A stretch of 64,000 nt of DNA from Desmodesmus armatus (GCA_007449985.2 VIIQ02000725.1:62001-126000), one strand, 5' to 3'. Numbered from the stretch's first letter, positions 43,823 to 58,800 are shown. The notes: generated by a model not told the origin, from the letters alone. Made by a program: numbers and translations.

Positions 43823-46800
43823 ATGGCAGGGGACGTGCATGTATTGATCAGGTGGATCAGGTGGCTCCTGCATGTAGCAGCACCCGCAGTTGCTGCAGCC
43901 GGAAGGGAGTGGCGCGTCCTGCTGCCTTTCTGCCTTGTGCTCCTGATCTGGTGCGTCTGGTTCTGGCTGCCCAAGCTATTGGTGGGGATACTCAGTCGAG
44001 TAAGCCGGAGGTATGTCAAGCACAGCAGCACCGGGTCATCAAACTTCGCCAGCACAGCAGATGGTGAGTCCAAGGATCCGATGCAGTCGCTGCTGCCCTT
44101 AGTAGCAGCATGTGTCAAATACTGAATACTGGCATGGTGTGATGAGTACGTGACCTTCGTCTGTGGCGGTAGACGCGTCACCTTGCTGTTGGGTCTCTGA
44201 TCAACAACCTTGGTAGGCAATCCGCTCTGTTGCAGTGCCCTGGATTGTTGCAGGGTGTTTGATGTGAGGGAAATGCTTGCTACCCAGCCTTGTGGGGTAG
44301 CATGGGCTCCTGACTGTGTGTAGGCTGGCTTTGACCACAGTCTGGTTGATAATTTGCAGGCCTGTCCTTGCGGGACTTCAAGCTTGACACCAGCAAGTTG
44401 CAGCTGCATGATGGTCCCTATGAGATCTCCCATCTGTCAGTTGCCAAGGCAGAGCTGGTGTGGCCCAGCTGGCAGGACCAGACTCTGCGCCTGCAAGTCA
44501 GCGGCGTCAAGTTTGAGCTGCTGCAGCGCTGCATGGCCAAGGTAACACACCAACGCTGTTCGAGGTTGTCGTTGTGGTGCTGGCAGAGCTGGCAGCAGCT
44601 TCTCTGCTGGTTTGTCAAATCACCTGCTTGGCCTCGCCTTGACCAGTGGCACCATGAGGCATAGTCGCAAAGCTCCTGCGTGTGTTGGTGTGGACTACAG
44701 GGTGCGCAGCTACCCCAATCCCCAGCAGCTGCACAGCTGGCGGTGCTGGACCAGCTGTTGTGGCAGCGCAAGCACAGCAGGGGCAGCAACAGTTCACCTG
44801 ATGGCGGCGGCAGCATCCGCAGCAGCTTGAAGAGCTGGGTGACCCAACTGCTGCTCAAGGCGATGCTGGGGCGGCTGGATGTGCAGCTGCAGGATTGCCG
44901 GTGCCAGTTTGTCGTGCCTTGGCTGCTCGGCCCTCAAAGCCAGATGCCTGAGCAGGTGGCCAATCAGCAGTATGATGGAGTCGCACTACACATGCGGCTG
45001 CTGACCATCACACCTGACAGCTCAGCAGCTGCTAGCAGCGCAGCTGCTGCTTCACCTAGCAACGTGCAAGGAGCCAGCTTGCACGAGGCAGTAGGTGAGA
45101 TGTGCGCTGCATACGCTGGTTGAGGACTTTGACATTGCCACGCAGTCCGTGCTTGCTTGCCTCCTGCAACATGCATGTCACTTGGAGGGCGCTACAGCAC
45201 GTTGCATTGCCCACATGAAGGCCATGATCTTGTGATCTTGGCACCATCATGCTGATAGCTGTGCTTGTGCATGGTCTTTGCTTGCCGTCGCAGGGGAAGC
45301 AGCAGCGGAGCGCAGCCATGCTCAACAGCAGTTGCAGCGCCAGCCTGTCACTCAACTCAGCGTCACTGGCGTCAGCCTTGCTGTCATGTCCAGGAGGCAT
45401 GCACGTGCAGCAGTGCCTGATGCAGCGGCGGCTTACCATGCTGCAGCTGCTGCACATATGTCAGCGCCTGGAGTCTCCAGCAGCAGCGGGCCGAGTGGGC
45501 AGTCGCCTGCCCAAGCATCCTCCACTTCAGCAGCCGCCACTGATCTGACGGCTGCCTTGGTGGCTGAGGGCTGGCAGGAGTGCCATGTGCTTCTGAGGCA
45601 GTGGCAATGTAACATAGCGCTCTGTGCGGCCGCAAAGGCAGTCAGAGGAAGCAGCGGAGCTGCTGCAAAAGCAGCGCAGCAAACTTGCGCCGGCAGTGTG
45701 CAGGGCCAGGCACCTCCTGCCATCATTCTTCAGTACCAGACAGCAGGGGTCAGCGAGGTGGGCCAGTTGTGCTTACATTTTAGCAGCAGCCAGACCAGCT
45801 GCAAGGGCTAGAGGCACTGAGGCTGTTGCCACATGCCCCATTACGCTGACAGTAATGGTGTGGCCTGCACAGCGCAGCTGCATCCTTAGTAGGCTGCATG
45901 TGTTTCAGTGTTGCTTTGACTTTGTTTATATATGTGTCTATGGTTGGCTATACAATATTTATAACGGGTTTTGACACAACACAATGCTGGCTGTCTTGAT
46001 TTTGTCACTATAATGTTGACTTGTGTGTCTTGGTGCTGCTGTCTCCTTACTCACTGCAGGCTTCAGGAGCTTCCACGACAGGAACAGCAGCAGGTTCAGA
46101 CATAGGCAGCAGCAGCAGCAGCAGGATGGATGACTTGACTACTTTACTTGACCCAGCCAATGCTTTCATCATCCAAGTTGAGATGAAAAGCCTGGTGCTG
46201 CTCGTGCCTCCAGGCGCAGCAGCCATCGCTCAAAGGGTGGTAGCCAGGTGGGTGGGATTGAGCTGCCCTCTGCTGGTCACCTGGGGCCTTGCTTCTGGTT
46301 GCAGGAGGAGTGCTGACACATGCAATAAGAGGCCACTCACTCACTCACATGCTCACTCACACACTCACTCACTCACTCGACAGACTCTGTCAACTTGTGC
46401 AGTCCTGCCTGCTGCACAGCATGTTGTGGTTGCCCTCCAGCCACCCACCCACCCACCCCCCACCCCTGCATGCAGGCACTCCGAGTATCAGCTGCTCAGC
46501 AGGACATGGTCCGTCAGGCCCAGCGTCTCAGTGTCAGCAGCCCCAGCGGCATGGTGGAAGCATGCATGCGCGGCGGTGCTGGCGGAGTGCAGGCAGCGGC
46601 GGCCGCCAGGCAGCATGCGGCAGGCCCTGGCACGGCGGCGGCAGTACATCACTCTGTACCGCGCAGTGCACAGCGTCAGCTCTGGTTACGTGCGCACTGC
46701 GGCCGACCGGCGGCACAAGGCTGGGATGTCAGGTAAGCATTTGGTGGTGGCATGTGCTGGTGCATACCATGAGTTGTGGTGTCAGCGCCCGCTTTGCCGG

Positions 46801-49800
46801 TGATTTGCACCTGTCACTACCGACGGCAGTTTGTGCCAAGCACTGATGGTGCACCCCTGTTGCTGAGGCCCCAGACAGTAGAAGTGCTGTAGTTTCAGGC
46901 TGTAGTGGTGCAATTGTTGTTGCGATGTATTGTGATTGTGACACACCTGTCGTTTCCTGGCCCTGCTCGTCCTGCAGGTGCAGCAGCAGCTCAGGCACTT
47001 CGTGAGGCAGAGGCCACAATGACAGTGTGTGAGGTGGCCACGCACCGGATTTTCGTGGGGCTGCAGCACAGCCGCCAGCTGCTGCGCCGGCCGGCCCTGT
47101 GGCAGCACTGGCTGGACGTATTGGATGGGCTGGGAGGCTTTGTGGACTTGGTGCCCGGCAGGGGCCCAGGCCAGCAGACCAGCGGGCCAGGTAGGCGTTT
47201 GTATGGGCAATTTGGAAGTTCGCCTGGTAGTTTTGTGTGTGGCCAGCCAGTGGGAGTCGCCCCAAAGTGACCCCAAAGATTGCAGCAAGCATGCACCTGC
47301 GCACAGACGGCAGCAATGTCCATTTGTGGCCATGCCAGCTCCCGCCATGTGGCTCCGCTGCCAGTCCGTTGTTGACGCTCGGCCGGTTTGATCAGTTTTG
47401 CAACCTACAGCAACCTGGAGTTGACAAGCTCTGCTGTCAATCCCCGGCCTCAGCCTGTCCCTGCTGTGTTGTGCTGGCGATGAATGCAGGCTGGGCTGTT
47501 GTCCTGAGTTGCCCTGCCTTGGGCGTCAGGCTCAGCGGCCCCCAGCCAGGGCAGGTGCTGGTGTCCGCCGAGCTTCACAGACTGGCTCTGCAGATGCCCA
47601 GCACACACCACGCCAGCCTAACCGTCAAGCAGGTCCTGGTGCAAGCCAGCAGCAGCAGCGGCAGCGCTGGCAGCGGCATTGTCAGCAAGATGGTGCCCAT
47701 CTTGCAGATCCCTGCCACAGACCTGCAGGCCCACGTCTCTCAGTCCTACACACGGTTTGGTTCGTTCAAGCAGCCGCAGCAGGCGCCACCTGTCCAGCCC
47801 TTTGCTGCAGGAGCTCCTGGTGGTGATGCGGGAGCTGCAGCAACCCCCAAGCCCTCAACGCTGGGGCGCATCTATCACGAGTCACCGTTGTCCAGCTACA
47901 TCAGCCATGTTCAGGTGCGTGCTGGCAGTGCTATGTCCTGAGCTTAGCCTGTTTTAAAGTTCAAGTCAAAGCCGCAACGCAATGGCATAGATGAGAGTGG
48001 GGGAGTTCTGCACTGTGGGTATGTCTGCCCACACCTGCACTTTCATGCAACCGTCACGCATGCATGCAGCACCCTTTCCAGTCACTGCACATGCCTTTGG
48101 CACAGCTGCCCTGCCTGCAACCCACTTTGAACCTGCATGGTGCAAACAACAGATGGAGCCTTCAGTGAGGGGTCCAATCATGCTAGCCACCCTAGCTGAA
48201 CGATGTATTTTGCTGGTGCTGCCGCAGGCTCAATTCGGGCAGATATTAGTGCAGGTCACCCGCGAGGCAGCAATGACAGCAGTGGGTTATTTCAACGCCG
48301 TGCGGGCTGCCGGGCAAGCAGCTGGACCCACTGCAAGCCCGGCTGTTGTGACGCCTGTCAAGCAGGTGGGCTGGCTGGTACCATCTCCACCTCCGATCCT
48401 TGGTTGCAGTACCTATTGTGCAGCACTCCTGCATGGCGGTAGTGGCATGCGTCCTAGCATCAGGTCGTGTTGGACATTGGGACATTGTGGGGTGGGCTGT
48501 GTGATGGTCGGTATGGAAGCATCCATGTTGATGCAGGCTGGTGGGCTGGTGGGCAGCCAGGTTTCCAGCTTCTCACATACTGCTTCAGGTGCGTGTGTTT
48601 GATTTCCGCGCTGATTGCTGCGCATCGCCGGGTTGCAATCACCAGGAATACTGTGCACCAATGGCTGCGCCGTGTTGTTCGTCGCTGTGCTGTGCTGTGT
48701 TGCGACCACCTGCAGATGGTGCTTGCCAGCTACAAGCAGAACCGCGTGCCGCTGTCCTTTGCCCTGTCAGCGCTGCTGCCAGTGCTGGATGTGAGCTGCC
48801 CTCAGCTAGCTGTGGTGGCACCTCTGCGGGAGTTCAGCTGCCTGCCTGGTGCTGAAACAGAGCAGGCAGCACCCTCCAGTGCTGTTGAGCTGGTGCTGAG
48901 GTTGACCAAACTGCATGCAAGCGTGGGGTGAGTACATGCATCTGCCATTGGCGACATGCCGTGCTTGAGCTTGTCCTGCCATTCTCCCGCAGTGTCTCTT
49001 TGGTCAGTGGTAGGCTTGCAGCCTGCTGGTGCGGGCACCTTTGTGACAGGTTCGCCTTGTTCTGCTTCCTCTAAGCAATCCCTGATTCCGGTTTCCTGAT
49101 GGCATGCATGTGCAGGTACAACATCAGCTGCTACAGCAGCTTGCTGCAGCAGGCAGATGCCACAGCTGATGCGGAGCTGGTGTTCCAGCAGCGAGCAGCC
49201 GCCTCGGCGTCAGCGCAAGCGGCACTGGGTCCCTACGCGGCCCTGTGGCTGCATCCGGACGATTTGCAGCACCTGCGGCAGATGCAGATCCAGCAGGGTG
49301 CCTCTGGGGGCGGCAGTTCACTTTCTGGCATGGAGCATCCCCGCTCGACCAGTGCTGGTGTGGGTGGCGCAAGGGCAAGCATGCTCGGGTTTGGTGTGCC
49401 AAGGTGCGCAAAAAGCTGGTTGGAATTTGGGGGTGAGGCCTTGTCCATGCTTATGTATGATGTAGTGCAGCCTTTGACCTTTGTTGTAAGTGTGTGTTGA
49501 GTCATAGGAGCCTGAGAGCAGCTGTGAGGCAAGCTCAGCTCTCCCAGGTGCCCTTGGCAGCATTCTGGGCAGCACACCTCACTTTGAATGACGGGGCAGC
49601 AGGGAGGGCCAACTTCCAGCAGGTGCTCAGTGTAGCTCCCATCCTTGGGCTGTGTGTTGACACATATATGCATGCGTGTGCGGTTGTGCTCTGCAGGCAA
49701 TCAACGACCCCCTGCTCACTGGAGCAGGTGCCTTGCATTGCACACACGGACCCTTTTATCCCAGTGTTGAAGACGTGGCAGCTGTGGGCGCGCCTGTCTA

Positions 49801-52800
49801 CGCACGTTCCCACGGAGCCTGCCGCCACCGGCGGGGAGCACACAGCTGTTGGCTTCAGCTCGGCAGGCCTCCTGCTGTGGCTGTCGCCTTGGCAGGTGGG
49901 TGTAAAGCACTGACTTTGCATCAGATGAACATGCACGTGACGCCAGCCAGACAGGTCATCATGCAAGGAGCGATGGTCGGGCTTGTATGCGTGAGGGGTG
50001 GGGTGGAGGCAGCAAGCTTGTGTGATGCTGCCGCAGCCGGCCAGTCTGCATGATGTTTGCTTGGTGGTGTTGGAGCTTGCTGCAGTGACCTGGCTTCAGA
50101 AATGTCAATGAAAGGCATGTCAGCAGACCATTACATGTCTGCCTGCTCAACATTTAGTCTATGACAGCCGTCAGGAAGGCTGAAAATCTTCCTGCTGCCT
50201 GCGTGCCTGAGTTGTAGTTGAATATTGGGCAGGTCACATACCACCGGCTCAGGCGACTTCAAGCACGCTGTTGATCGAGACTGCACTGTATCAATCAAAG
50301 AGGACTCACACTATATTCCCTTCTCTTGTGCATTTGTGCATGCAGGTCAAGCTTCTGCTGGCGGCAGTAGACCAACTTGCAGCAGACGGGCTAGCTATGT
50401 CTGCCTCGCTGCGCCAACGAGCAGGCGGGGCAGGTGCCACAACAGCGGACGTCGTGCGCGTGGCTGGGCAGGCCGCAGGGGCAGCAGCAGCACAGATGGC
50501 GCTCGATGGCGGCCAGGAGGCGGGCAGCTCAGCTGCCGCTGCATCCAAGGCAGCGACAGTGCTGCTGGGGGCTGCTGGGGTGGTTGCACCAGGGGCACAC
50601 CTGCAGGAGCTTCAGCAGGAGCCCGGCGCTGCTGTTGACAGCCAGCCGGCCGTCCGGCAGCGTCAGCACGACGGCAGTAGCAGCAGCAGCAAGCCCCCTC
50701 GAGCAGGGCGCCCAGCAGCAGCAGACTCCCAGCAACAGCAGCACCAACGGCAGCGTGATCCGCAGCGGGAGGAGGAGGCGTGGCATGCTGCGAAACGAGC
50801 CACGGAGGCCAGCAGGGTGGCTGCTGAGCTGTCATCCATGCAGATCCTGGTGGTGCTGCCGTCTGTGGAGCTGCTTTGCTTTGCGGATATGGCAGACGGC
50901 AGCAGTGCCAGCATGGCAGGCAGCAGTCAGGGGCACAGGTGCGCGCAGGCTATGCAGCATGTCAAAGTTACATATTGTGCAGCCAGCTGCATGCTGTTGA
51001 ATGGCAAGGAATTACAGCAGCAGGAGAATGGGCTCCCATCTTGCCCTTGCCAGTTCAGACAGACATGTAAACTGTTGTGCTGCTTTCCTGCAGAAGTTGC
51101 AAAAGTTAAAACTGTCGTGCGCTTTGTTGTGTTGCAGGTATCCCATCCAGCCTGTGTTGCAGCTGTATGGGCAACCCACACGGCAGCCGCACTCTCAGCC
51201 TCAGCAACAGCAGCAGGAGTCTGGACACCAGGAGCCCCTGCTGCTGCGCTGGGCAAGCCGGGTGGCCCCTGTTGCCAACCTGGTACTGTCCGGGCTTCGA
51301 GTCGGCACCAACAGCGGGGCTGAGGGGTCCCTGGCAGCAAAGCTGCAGCTGTCGTCCGCCCTGCTTGTCAACCTGCAGCTGCTGGACCTGTGCAAGTCGC
51401 CTGCCACATGTCCCTCTGCAGCTGGGCTGTACCTGCCCTCCGGCTATGCTGTACCGCAGGAGAGGGCACAAGCCAGCAGGACAGGGTCGGCAGCAGATGG
51501 CGCGAGGGGCTCTGCAGCAGCTGCTCAACCCGCACGCCTCTCAGCCAACTTCAACGCCTTTGTGCTGGCTCCATACACCGGCCGCCTGATAGCGGCATAC
51601 CAGGCCGCCACTTTGCACCGCTGGCAGCTGCTGGGGCTTAGCAGGTTGGCCTCAGATAGCACAGGTAGCAGTGCAGCTGGGAGGGGTCTGGGCAGGGGGC
51701 CTTATTACCTGGGACAAGCCAGTACCGTCAGCACCAGCAGCAGCACTGCAGGACGTGCCCTGCAGCAGCAGTCGGGCAGCAGGGGCGGGGTGAGCCGCCG
51801 GGTGCTGCTGCGCCGTCGCTGGCAGCAGGTGCTGGAGCTGCGAGCATTCGTCAAGTCGCTCGATTATGCCATGTTCCTTGTGTTCCACCAGCAGGCACAG
51901 CGTGCAGTGCATGGCGAAGGGCAGTACAGTGCTGCTGCAAGTGCAGGGGGCGGCAGCAGCATTGAGCCCTGCAGCAGCTCGGCAGCTGAGCAGTACCAGG
52001 TGCTGTACAAGATGTACCTAGCTGAACTGGAGGTCGCAGCAGCGGGTCCCCAAGACCCTGAGCCCTCGCGCGGCTGGTTTGCCAGCAGGCGCAGCACGCG
52101 CACCAACTCCATCGGGGGCGTTGGCGCTGGGGTGTCAGCAGCTGCTGTTGCTGCTGCCGTGTCAGCCGCTGGCTCCACGTCGGCGAGCAGCAGCCCAGCC
52201 GCCGCCTCCCTTGGCAGTAGCATCCCGGGCTCTCCCTCAGTGGCAGCATTGGACCGCCAAGGCAGCGTGTATGACTGGCGCAGGGGCCACATGAGGGACA
52301 CACTGCGGCACAGGCTATCAACAGCAGAGCGGGCGTCGTCCGCCCACAGCAGTCCCAGCATCAGCAGGGACGGGTCTGGCCTCAGTTTCCTACATGCAGC
52401 AGGCAGCCAGCCCTCCATTAGCAATGGGCATGCAGCAGCAGGGCGCGGGGCGCTGCCACCTGCAGCTCGGCAGCCGATGGCGGCGCCTGTCAGGTTGCAA
52501 GACGGCGGCCACTCCTTCACTGGGGAAATGAATGGGCTGCCCCCTGTGGCTGAGCGGGCCAGGGTCCCTGCTGCTCCTGCTGCTGTTTCGGCAGCTGGGA
52601 GCCGCACCACAGCCGCTGCTGGTCAGAGACCTGCACCCCTGGCAGCTGGTGGCGCACGGGGTGAGAGCTTCAGCAGTGACAGCAGCAGCAGCCCTGCTGA
52701 GGCCCCCGTGAGTCCAATGGGCGGGATGCAGATGTTCAACGCCCTGCGCAATCTGAGGTCAGGCTCCAGCTTTCTGCTCAGCACAGCTGCGCAGCAGCTG

Positions 52801-55800
52801 CGCCTGCGCAAGCGGCAGCACCAACAGCAGCAGCAGCTCAACCAGCCTGCGCAGGCCCACACCAGTCATGCGAGGTCTCCCAGTCGCCTCGGGCCCCGGC
52901 CAGATCTGGCTGCCTTGGGCAGGGTATGCACAGCTGGTTCAGCAGATGTTGGGGCGGTGCACACACACATCCCGCAGCGCTCTCAGCAGCAGCAGCTGCC
53001 GCAAGGCTGGGGTGCCCCTGGTGGGAGCTCCTTTCAGGCAGTGGGCGCTGCAGTCGGTGCTGCGTCAGTGGCCGAGACCGTCTTCACTGTGCGAGAGCCC
53101 CAGCAGCAGCAGCGGCAACAGCAGCAGTCGCAGCAGCAGCGTTGGGAGCTGCTGTTGGACTTTTTGGATGCCTTCGCGCTGGGGCTTGAGGACGCTCTGC
53201 TGATGCCTGCAGCTTACAACTATGATGGCCCGCAGACAAGCAGCGGTCCTGGCCTGGTGCAGCAGCGAGCACTGGCAGCCGCCAGCTCTCGACAGCCGCA
53301 GCTAAGCGTCAGCTACCTGCAGCAGCCTAGCATTAGCACACGGCAGCACCTGCAGCAGCAGGCTGACAGCCGCAGCGCAGGACGCATGCCGCCACCAGCA
53401 GAGCAAGCAGGGCCGCTCCCAGACAAGCTGACCATGAGTCTAGGTCACTTGAAGCTGGTGCTGGGGCCACACAGTGTGAGCATGGGCTTGCAGCTCGTCA
53501 CAAGCCTACTTGGCGCATCGAACGCTGGGCGGCCCGTCATACCTACGTCCATTACCGCCGGCAGCACTGGCAGCAGCACCGCAGCACAGCATGCCGCTGT
53601 GCCAGGCGCCAGCACAGCTGCAGCTGGGCGGCCGGCTGGCAGCAGCAGCTCTAGCAGCAACAGCAGCAGCAGTCTGAATGGCACCCGTCCTGGCGGCCTG
53701 ACCATGCGGCTGCAGCTGTCGGTGTGCCACCTGGCTGTGAATATGGAGCGCATGGTGACGGCAGACAGAGCCAGGGCTGCTGCCGGGAACACCTGCCGGC
53801 CCCAAGGCCCACCCGAGGTGCTTGAGACAAAGGGGCTCCTCTCCCTGCTGCTGCTGGACGCCAACAGCTCCGTGCTGAAGGGTGCTGCAGCAGGGGAGGC
53901 TGCTGGGACAGGGGGTACAGCAGGTGCTGAAGGCACCAGTGGTCCCGCAGGAAGCGGGCTGAATGGTGCAGAGGGCAGCACGCAGCAGGGTGGCATGCGG
54001 GTGACCTGCTCTGTCGCGCATGTGGGCCTGCAGGACCTGTGTGCGCCTTTGGAGCAGCGGCACGTGCTGTCAGGAGCACGGGAGGCATATACGGTAGGTG
54101 CCGTGTGCAGCATGGTCGTGAAGCTACTGGTGCTTTGGGGCACCTGCTTGGCTGCATAGCGGCTTGACTGCAGCTATTAGGTTTTACAGTACAGTACAGT
54201 AATTGGGGACAGAGTCCCAACCTCGGCACTTGCCAGCGAGCCAGGGGCTCATGAGGATTTTAGCAGCTGCTGGCCTGCTTTTGTGAGTCAATGGGCGCGT
54301 GGACTGTGTGTAATGTGTGGTGCTGGCCTCATGCTTGACTCTGACAACGCCTGCGTTGTTCTGCTGCTTTCAGGCTGATGCTGCTCACAAGCCGACACTG
54401 CGCAGCTACCGCGATGCAGCCTGTCTCGTAGCAGCCCAGGCCCTTGTGCCCTCAGCAGCAGCGGCAGCTGTGGGAGTGCCGACGCAGGTCGTGCTGTCGG
54501 TGCACCAGCCACGTGTGATCCTCGTGCGCTGCTTCATGAACAATGTCTTGTATGTGATGGCGCTGATGAGTCACGAGCTGGATGCAGCAGGAAGGGCGCA
54601 GCAGGGCCAACGGCAGCCACAACCCCAGCCGCAGCCGCAACCAGCACCTCAACAGCACAGCCACAGTGCAGCAACACCCACTGCTGTATTCCTGTTGACG
54701 CTAACTGGTGTTCAGGTGGGTGCCTTGCGGTTTATTAGAGGGCCGTCGCTTGACGCTGGGTTGTGTTGTCCAGTATTGTCCTCAGTGATTGGGCAGGGGA
54801 AGAACAAGGCCATTCAACATGCACTCACTGTTGCAGCGCATGCAGGCATGGGGAGCTGTGTGGGGCAACCCAGATGCAACCCATCTGGGTGGCTGTAAGC
54901 CACTAGGCGAGACAGCAGCATGCTCAGCGCATGCATGGTGCTGCCTCTTACAAGCCTGGTGTGCTGAGAGCGGGTATCTGTTGGCCTCTGTCTGTGCAGA
55001 TCATCTTGCCGGCCAGCCATGCCTGCAAGACCCTCAACAACAAATATGAGGAAGTCTGGATGGCCCGGCGAGCAGCGGCAGCTGCCCGCACCCCCAAGCC
55101 AGCAACAGCTGCAGATGGCAACAGCACCAGCGGCAGTGTGTCCGACCTGGACACTGGCAGCAGCACAAATGGCAGTCATTCCAGCAGCGGTGATGGCGTT
55201 GGAGTTGACAGCGTGGTTGGGGCGCCGCTGCAGCAGCTTAGGCAGGCTGCCCACACAGGCGCTGGCCGGCGAACAGCCACGGGACAGGGTGCTTGCACAG
55301 GCGAGGGTGTGATGCTGCCTTTGCATGCCTACAGCGACCAAGTGCTGCTTGTGCAAGTGGAGCAGCTGACTCTGGCAGCACCTGCAGCACCTGTGCTGCT
55401 GCAGCAGATGCAGGAGGACCTGCGTGCTGTTGCAGACGGTGCTGTGCCTGTTGCCAGCGCAGTGCCCTTCTGGATGCAGGACGTGCGTCTTGTGCAGCAG
55501 CTGATCGACGGCAGCAATCGTATCGTGGCGTCCTCGTGTACACCAGCACCAGCCCCCGAGCCGAGCCAACAGCAAAGCAGCCAGCAGCAGTCACAGCCGC
55601 AGCAGCAGCAGGCGGCCCAAGCAACAGCAGGTACAGCGGGCGCAGCGGTGTCCACTTCTGCGGTGGCTCAACAGCAGGGCAGCAGGGAGACCCACGAGAT
55701 CCAGCCACATGCAGCAGAGCAGGCGGCACAAACGGGCCGCAGGAGCAAGGCCATGCCCATTTCCATGCGGCATGGCATCCTGCTACTGCCAGAGGATGCC

Positions 55801-58800
55801 TCCCTGACCCTCACTGCCGCACCTCCAGCACCATCTCTGCGCAACCTGCTGTCTACCACGGCCGTCAGGCAGTGGTTTAAGCGGCAGGTCGCCAGGGTCA
55901 CTGCACGGCGGCTGGTGATTGGGCCAGGGGAGGACCTTGCAGCCGCTGCCGCAGCAGAGCGCGCCCGCATCGCTGCGGCCAGGCCCAATGCTGGGGCTGC
56001 TGGGAGTGCTGCAGCCGCTGCTGCGATCCTGAATGCTCGCCAAGCCGCCGCTGCAGGCCTCGCAGCTGCAGGCTCAGGGCCAGTTGTCCTGGCTGCGTAC
56101 TGCCTGTTGGACTTCCAGGGGCTGGAGCTGCTGGCTGGGCGCATGCAGAGGGTGCATGTGCCCGGGCTGTCCCTTGCTGGCACCCACAGCGGCCTGCACG
56201 GCTTGCCAGGCGCGTCAAGCTGTGCAGGAGGCATGGCTAGCTCCCCGGCAGCTCCCAGGGCGTCTGGGGGTACTCTCACGGGCCTCACACATATGATCAT
56301 GAAGACCAGCGTGCGTGCAGCTGTGCACGAGTTCATACGGCCCGCCGCCATTGCGGCTGCTGCCGCTGCCGTGCCTGCTGCCGCTGCCGGCACCAGCACG
56401 GCCTCTGCCACTGCAGTAGCGCTCCCTGCAGCGCCCACAGGCTGCAACGTGGTTGCCCTGGCAGCCTCAGACGGTCTTGCCCTGCAGCTGTCAGGCTGGA
56501 GCTACCAGTACCTCATGAACATGGTGCACGGCAACCTGATGCACCACCAGAGCAGCTTTGAGCCCCACAAGGCGGCTGGGCCTAGCAGGCCGCAGCACAC
56601 GACCTTCAACCCAAATGTCAAGTTTGGGCCCTCCGCAGGGCAGCTGCCGTACTTCGCCCTCACCCTCAGCAGCTGCTCTGTTCAGGTAGGTCCCGTGCAG
56701 TACACTGCTCCCTGGTCCTGTACGAGCAACATAGCGATGTCAGTTTGCTGATGGGGCCTAGGGCTTGCTAAGCAACTGCGGTTGGGGAAGGGTTACCTGT
56801 GTGGCCGGCAGCTTTCAGTCCCACATGTGCGGGTTGCGATGGGCAAGCGGGTTGAGACGGGACAATGTACCCCTGCATGTCCTGCTTGCATGGGCTAGGG
56901 CTGGGGCTGAGAAGCTAGACTCACTTGGGCAACAATAGCATGTGCGCTGCTGCCTGCATGATGCGTGCAGGCAACCCTGCTGGCTGACAAGCGCTGGTGG
57001 ACAGTTGGCTCAGACGCCCAGCAGCTAGCAGGTCAGCACTCTGGCACACGCAGCTTCAGCCGCAGTGCCAGTGGAGCCATGCCAGCATCTGCCACTGAAG
57101 ACCCCGCTGCAGCCGAGTTGGTGCAGTGCGTGTCGGCTGCGCTGCGTGACACAGGGCTGTGCCTGCAGATGATGCAGAGCACAAACGACATGCACCTCAA
57201 CGTGTTTGCCGCCGACACGGAATGGCTGGATGTCCGTGTCGGCAGTAACGGTGCCGGCTGCAGCAGCAGCCGGGACAGCATCCCGGATGCTGAGGCCGCA
57301 GTAGACGTGCCCTGGGACGCTGCTGCAGCCGACATTACTGGCACTCCTGCAGCCGCTGACGACCACAGTGCAGCAACCCAGTTGGATGCAGCTGGTCTGG
57401 GCAGAGTGGTCAGGTGGGCTAGCTGTGGGGACGAGCTGGTGGCGAGGAGGGCCTTGGGCAGCCGTAGCCCCTTTGCTGGCTTCTCCATGGACGCTGAGGT
57501 GCCAACTGAAGCAGCTGTGCGCAGGAGCAGCATCGCAACGAACCCCGCGCACCAGCAGCGGCAGACGGTCGCCGGGGTGCTGCTGAAGGATGTGCGCAGC
57601 ATCGATGCGCGCGACAATGTGCCTGCAGCGTGCACCATTGCTGCTGCTGTGCTGGCAGGCAGCGGCGATGGCGCCGTTGTGGGAGATGGTCCAGAGCAGG
57701 TAGCACATGGTGCTGGGAGCAAGGCCGCTAGCAGGGATGGGGCCAGGTCTGATTTGGACGGCCGGGACCAGCAGCTGGGGGCGTTTGACCTGTTCCCTCC
57801 CCTGCTGCAGCCTGCAGCACAAGCAGACCGTGGCCCTGACATTGCAATCATCAAGATCCTTGATGAGCTGCCTGCTGACGAGTCAGCACACCTGGGCTGC
57901 AAGGGCAAGCGTGCGGGCTGCAAGGCAGCTGCGGACGCCAGCAGGGGTGTGGCTTGTGCCAGTGGCGCTGAGGCTGCATTCAAGCTGTACTTTGGCTACC
58001 TGGCAGAGGGCACGATGGCCATAGAGGTGCGCTGGTTTTGAGCATGTTGTGTGGGCTGCTTCCAGTAGCTGAGCAGGGTAGTAACTGCAGTGCAGCCATC
58101 CTGGCCCTCTGCTGTAGACGTGTTTTCTGCTTTTGCTAGGACGCGCTGTGCCGCAGTAGCACACTCATAACAATATTTCTCTGCACATGCAGCTGTCGAA
58201 GCAGGAACACTGGCAGGCCCGCCACCAATTCGCTCCCGCATGATTTCATCACCACATGGGCAAGGATTCGACTCAACCAATCTCCCATCCTTCTGCCCAT
58301 TGTCATCTGTTGTACTCTTGCAGCTTGTGCTGGCGCACGCGTTGTTGCAGTGGCCTTACCTGTCTGACCTGACCCTTGTCAGTGCCATCATCAGCGTCTT
58401 CCACAGAGAGTGGGGCCTGGCGCCCAAGCTGCCTCCCGCCTGGCTGCAGCTCAAGAGGACACCATGGCTGTACTTCAACCTGGTGCTGACAGACTCTCAG
58501 GTAGGTTGCGGGAGAGGCGCAGTGAATTTTGTGCTGTTGTTTTGCAGTACGGTCATGCTGTGCGTGCAGCCGCTGTCAGGTGGCTGGTAGCAACAGCCGG
58601 CCGGACCCCTGAGCTGCGCGCTGGCTGCATGCATGTCAGATCCCCTCTTTGATACATGTCACCTTTGGGATAGAATGGAATGCTGACACCTCCATCGTCT
58701 TCCTTTGCCTTTTTTCGCGCTTTCTGTATAGCTCTTTGTGCCTCTCCTGAGCCCCCACCTGAGCAGCCCATCAGCCACAGCAGAGCCTGCAGGTGCTCAC

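Noticed and set aside
43621..44433. A 270-codon open frame on the minus strand
   Set aside because: It overlaps exons 1-2 of the VPS13-like gene antisense and has no domain; those exons are supported by phase and motifs.
49696..49727. Alternative start of VPS13-like exon 13 at the first acceptor (49696)
   Set aside because: Entering there in phase gives a frame without the rod-type pattern; the acceptor at 49728 gives VPCIAHTDPFIPVLKTWQLW and continues in phase into VKLLLAAVDQLAADGL.
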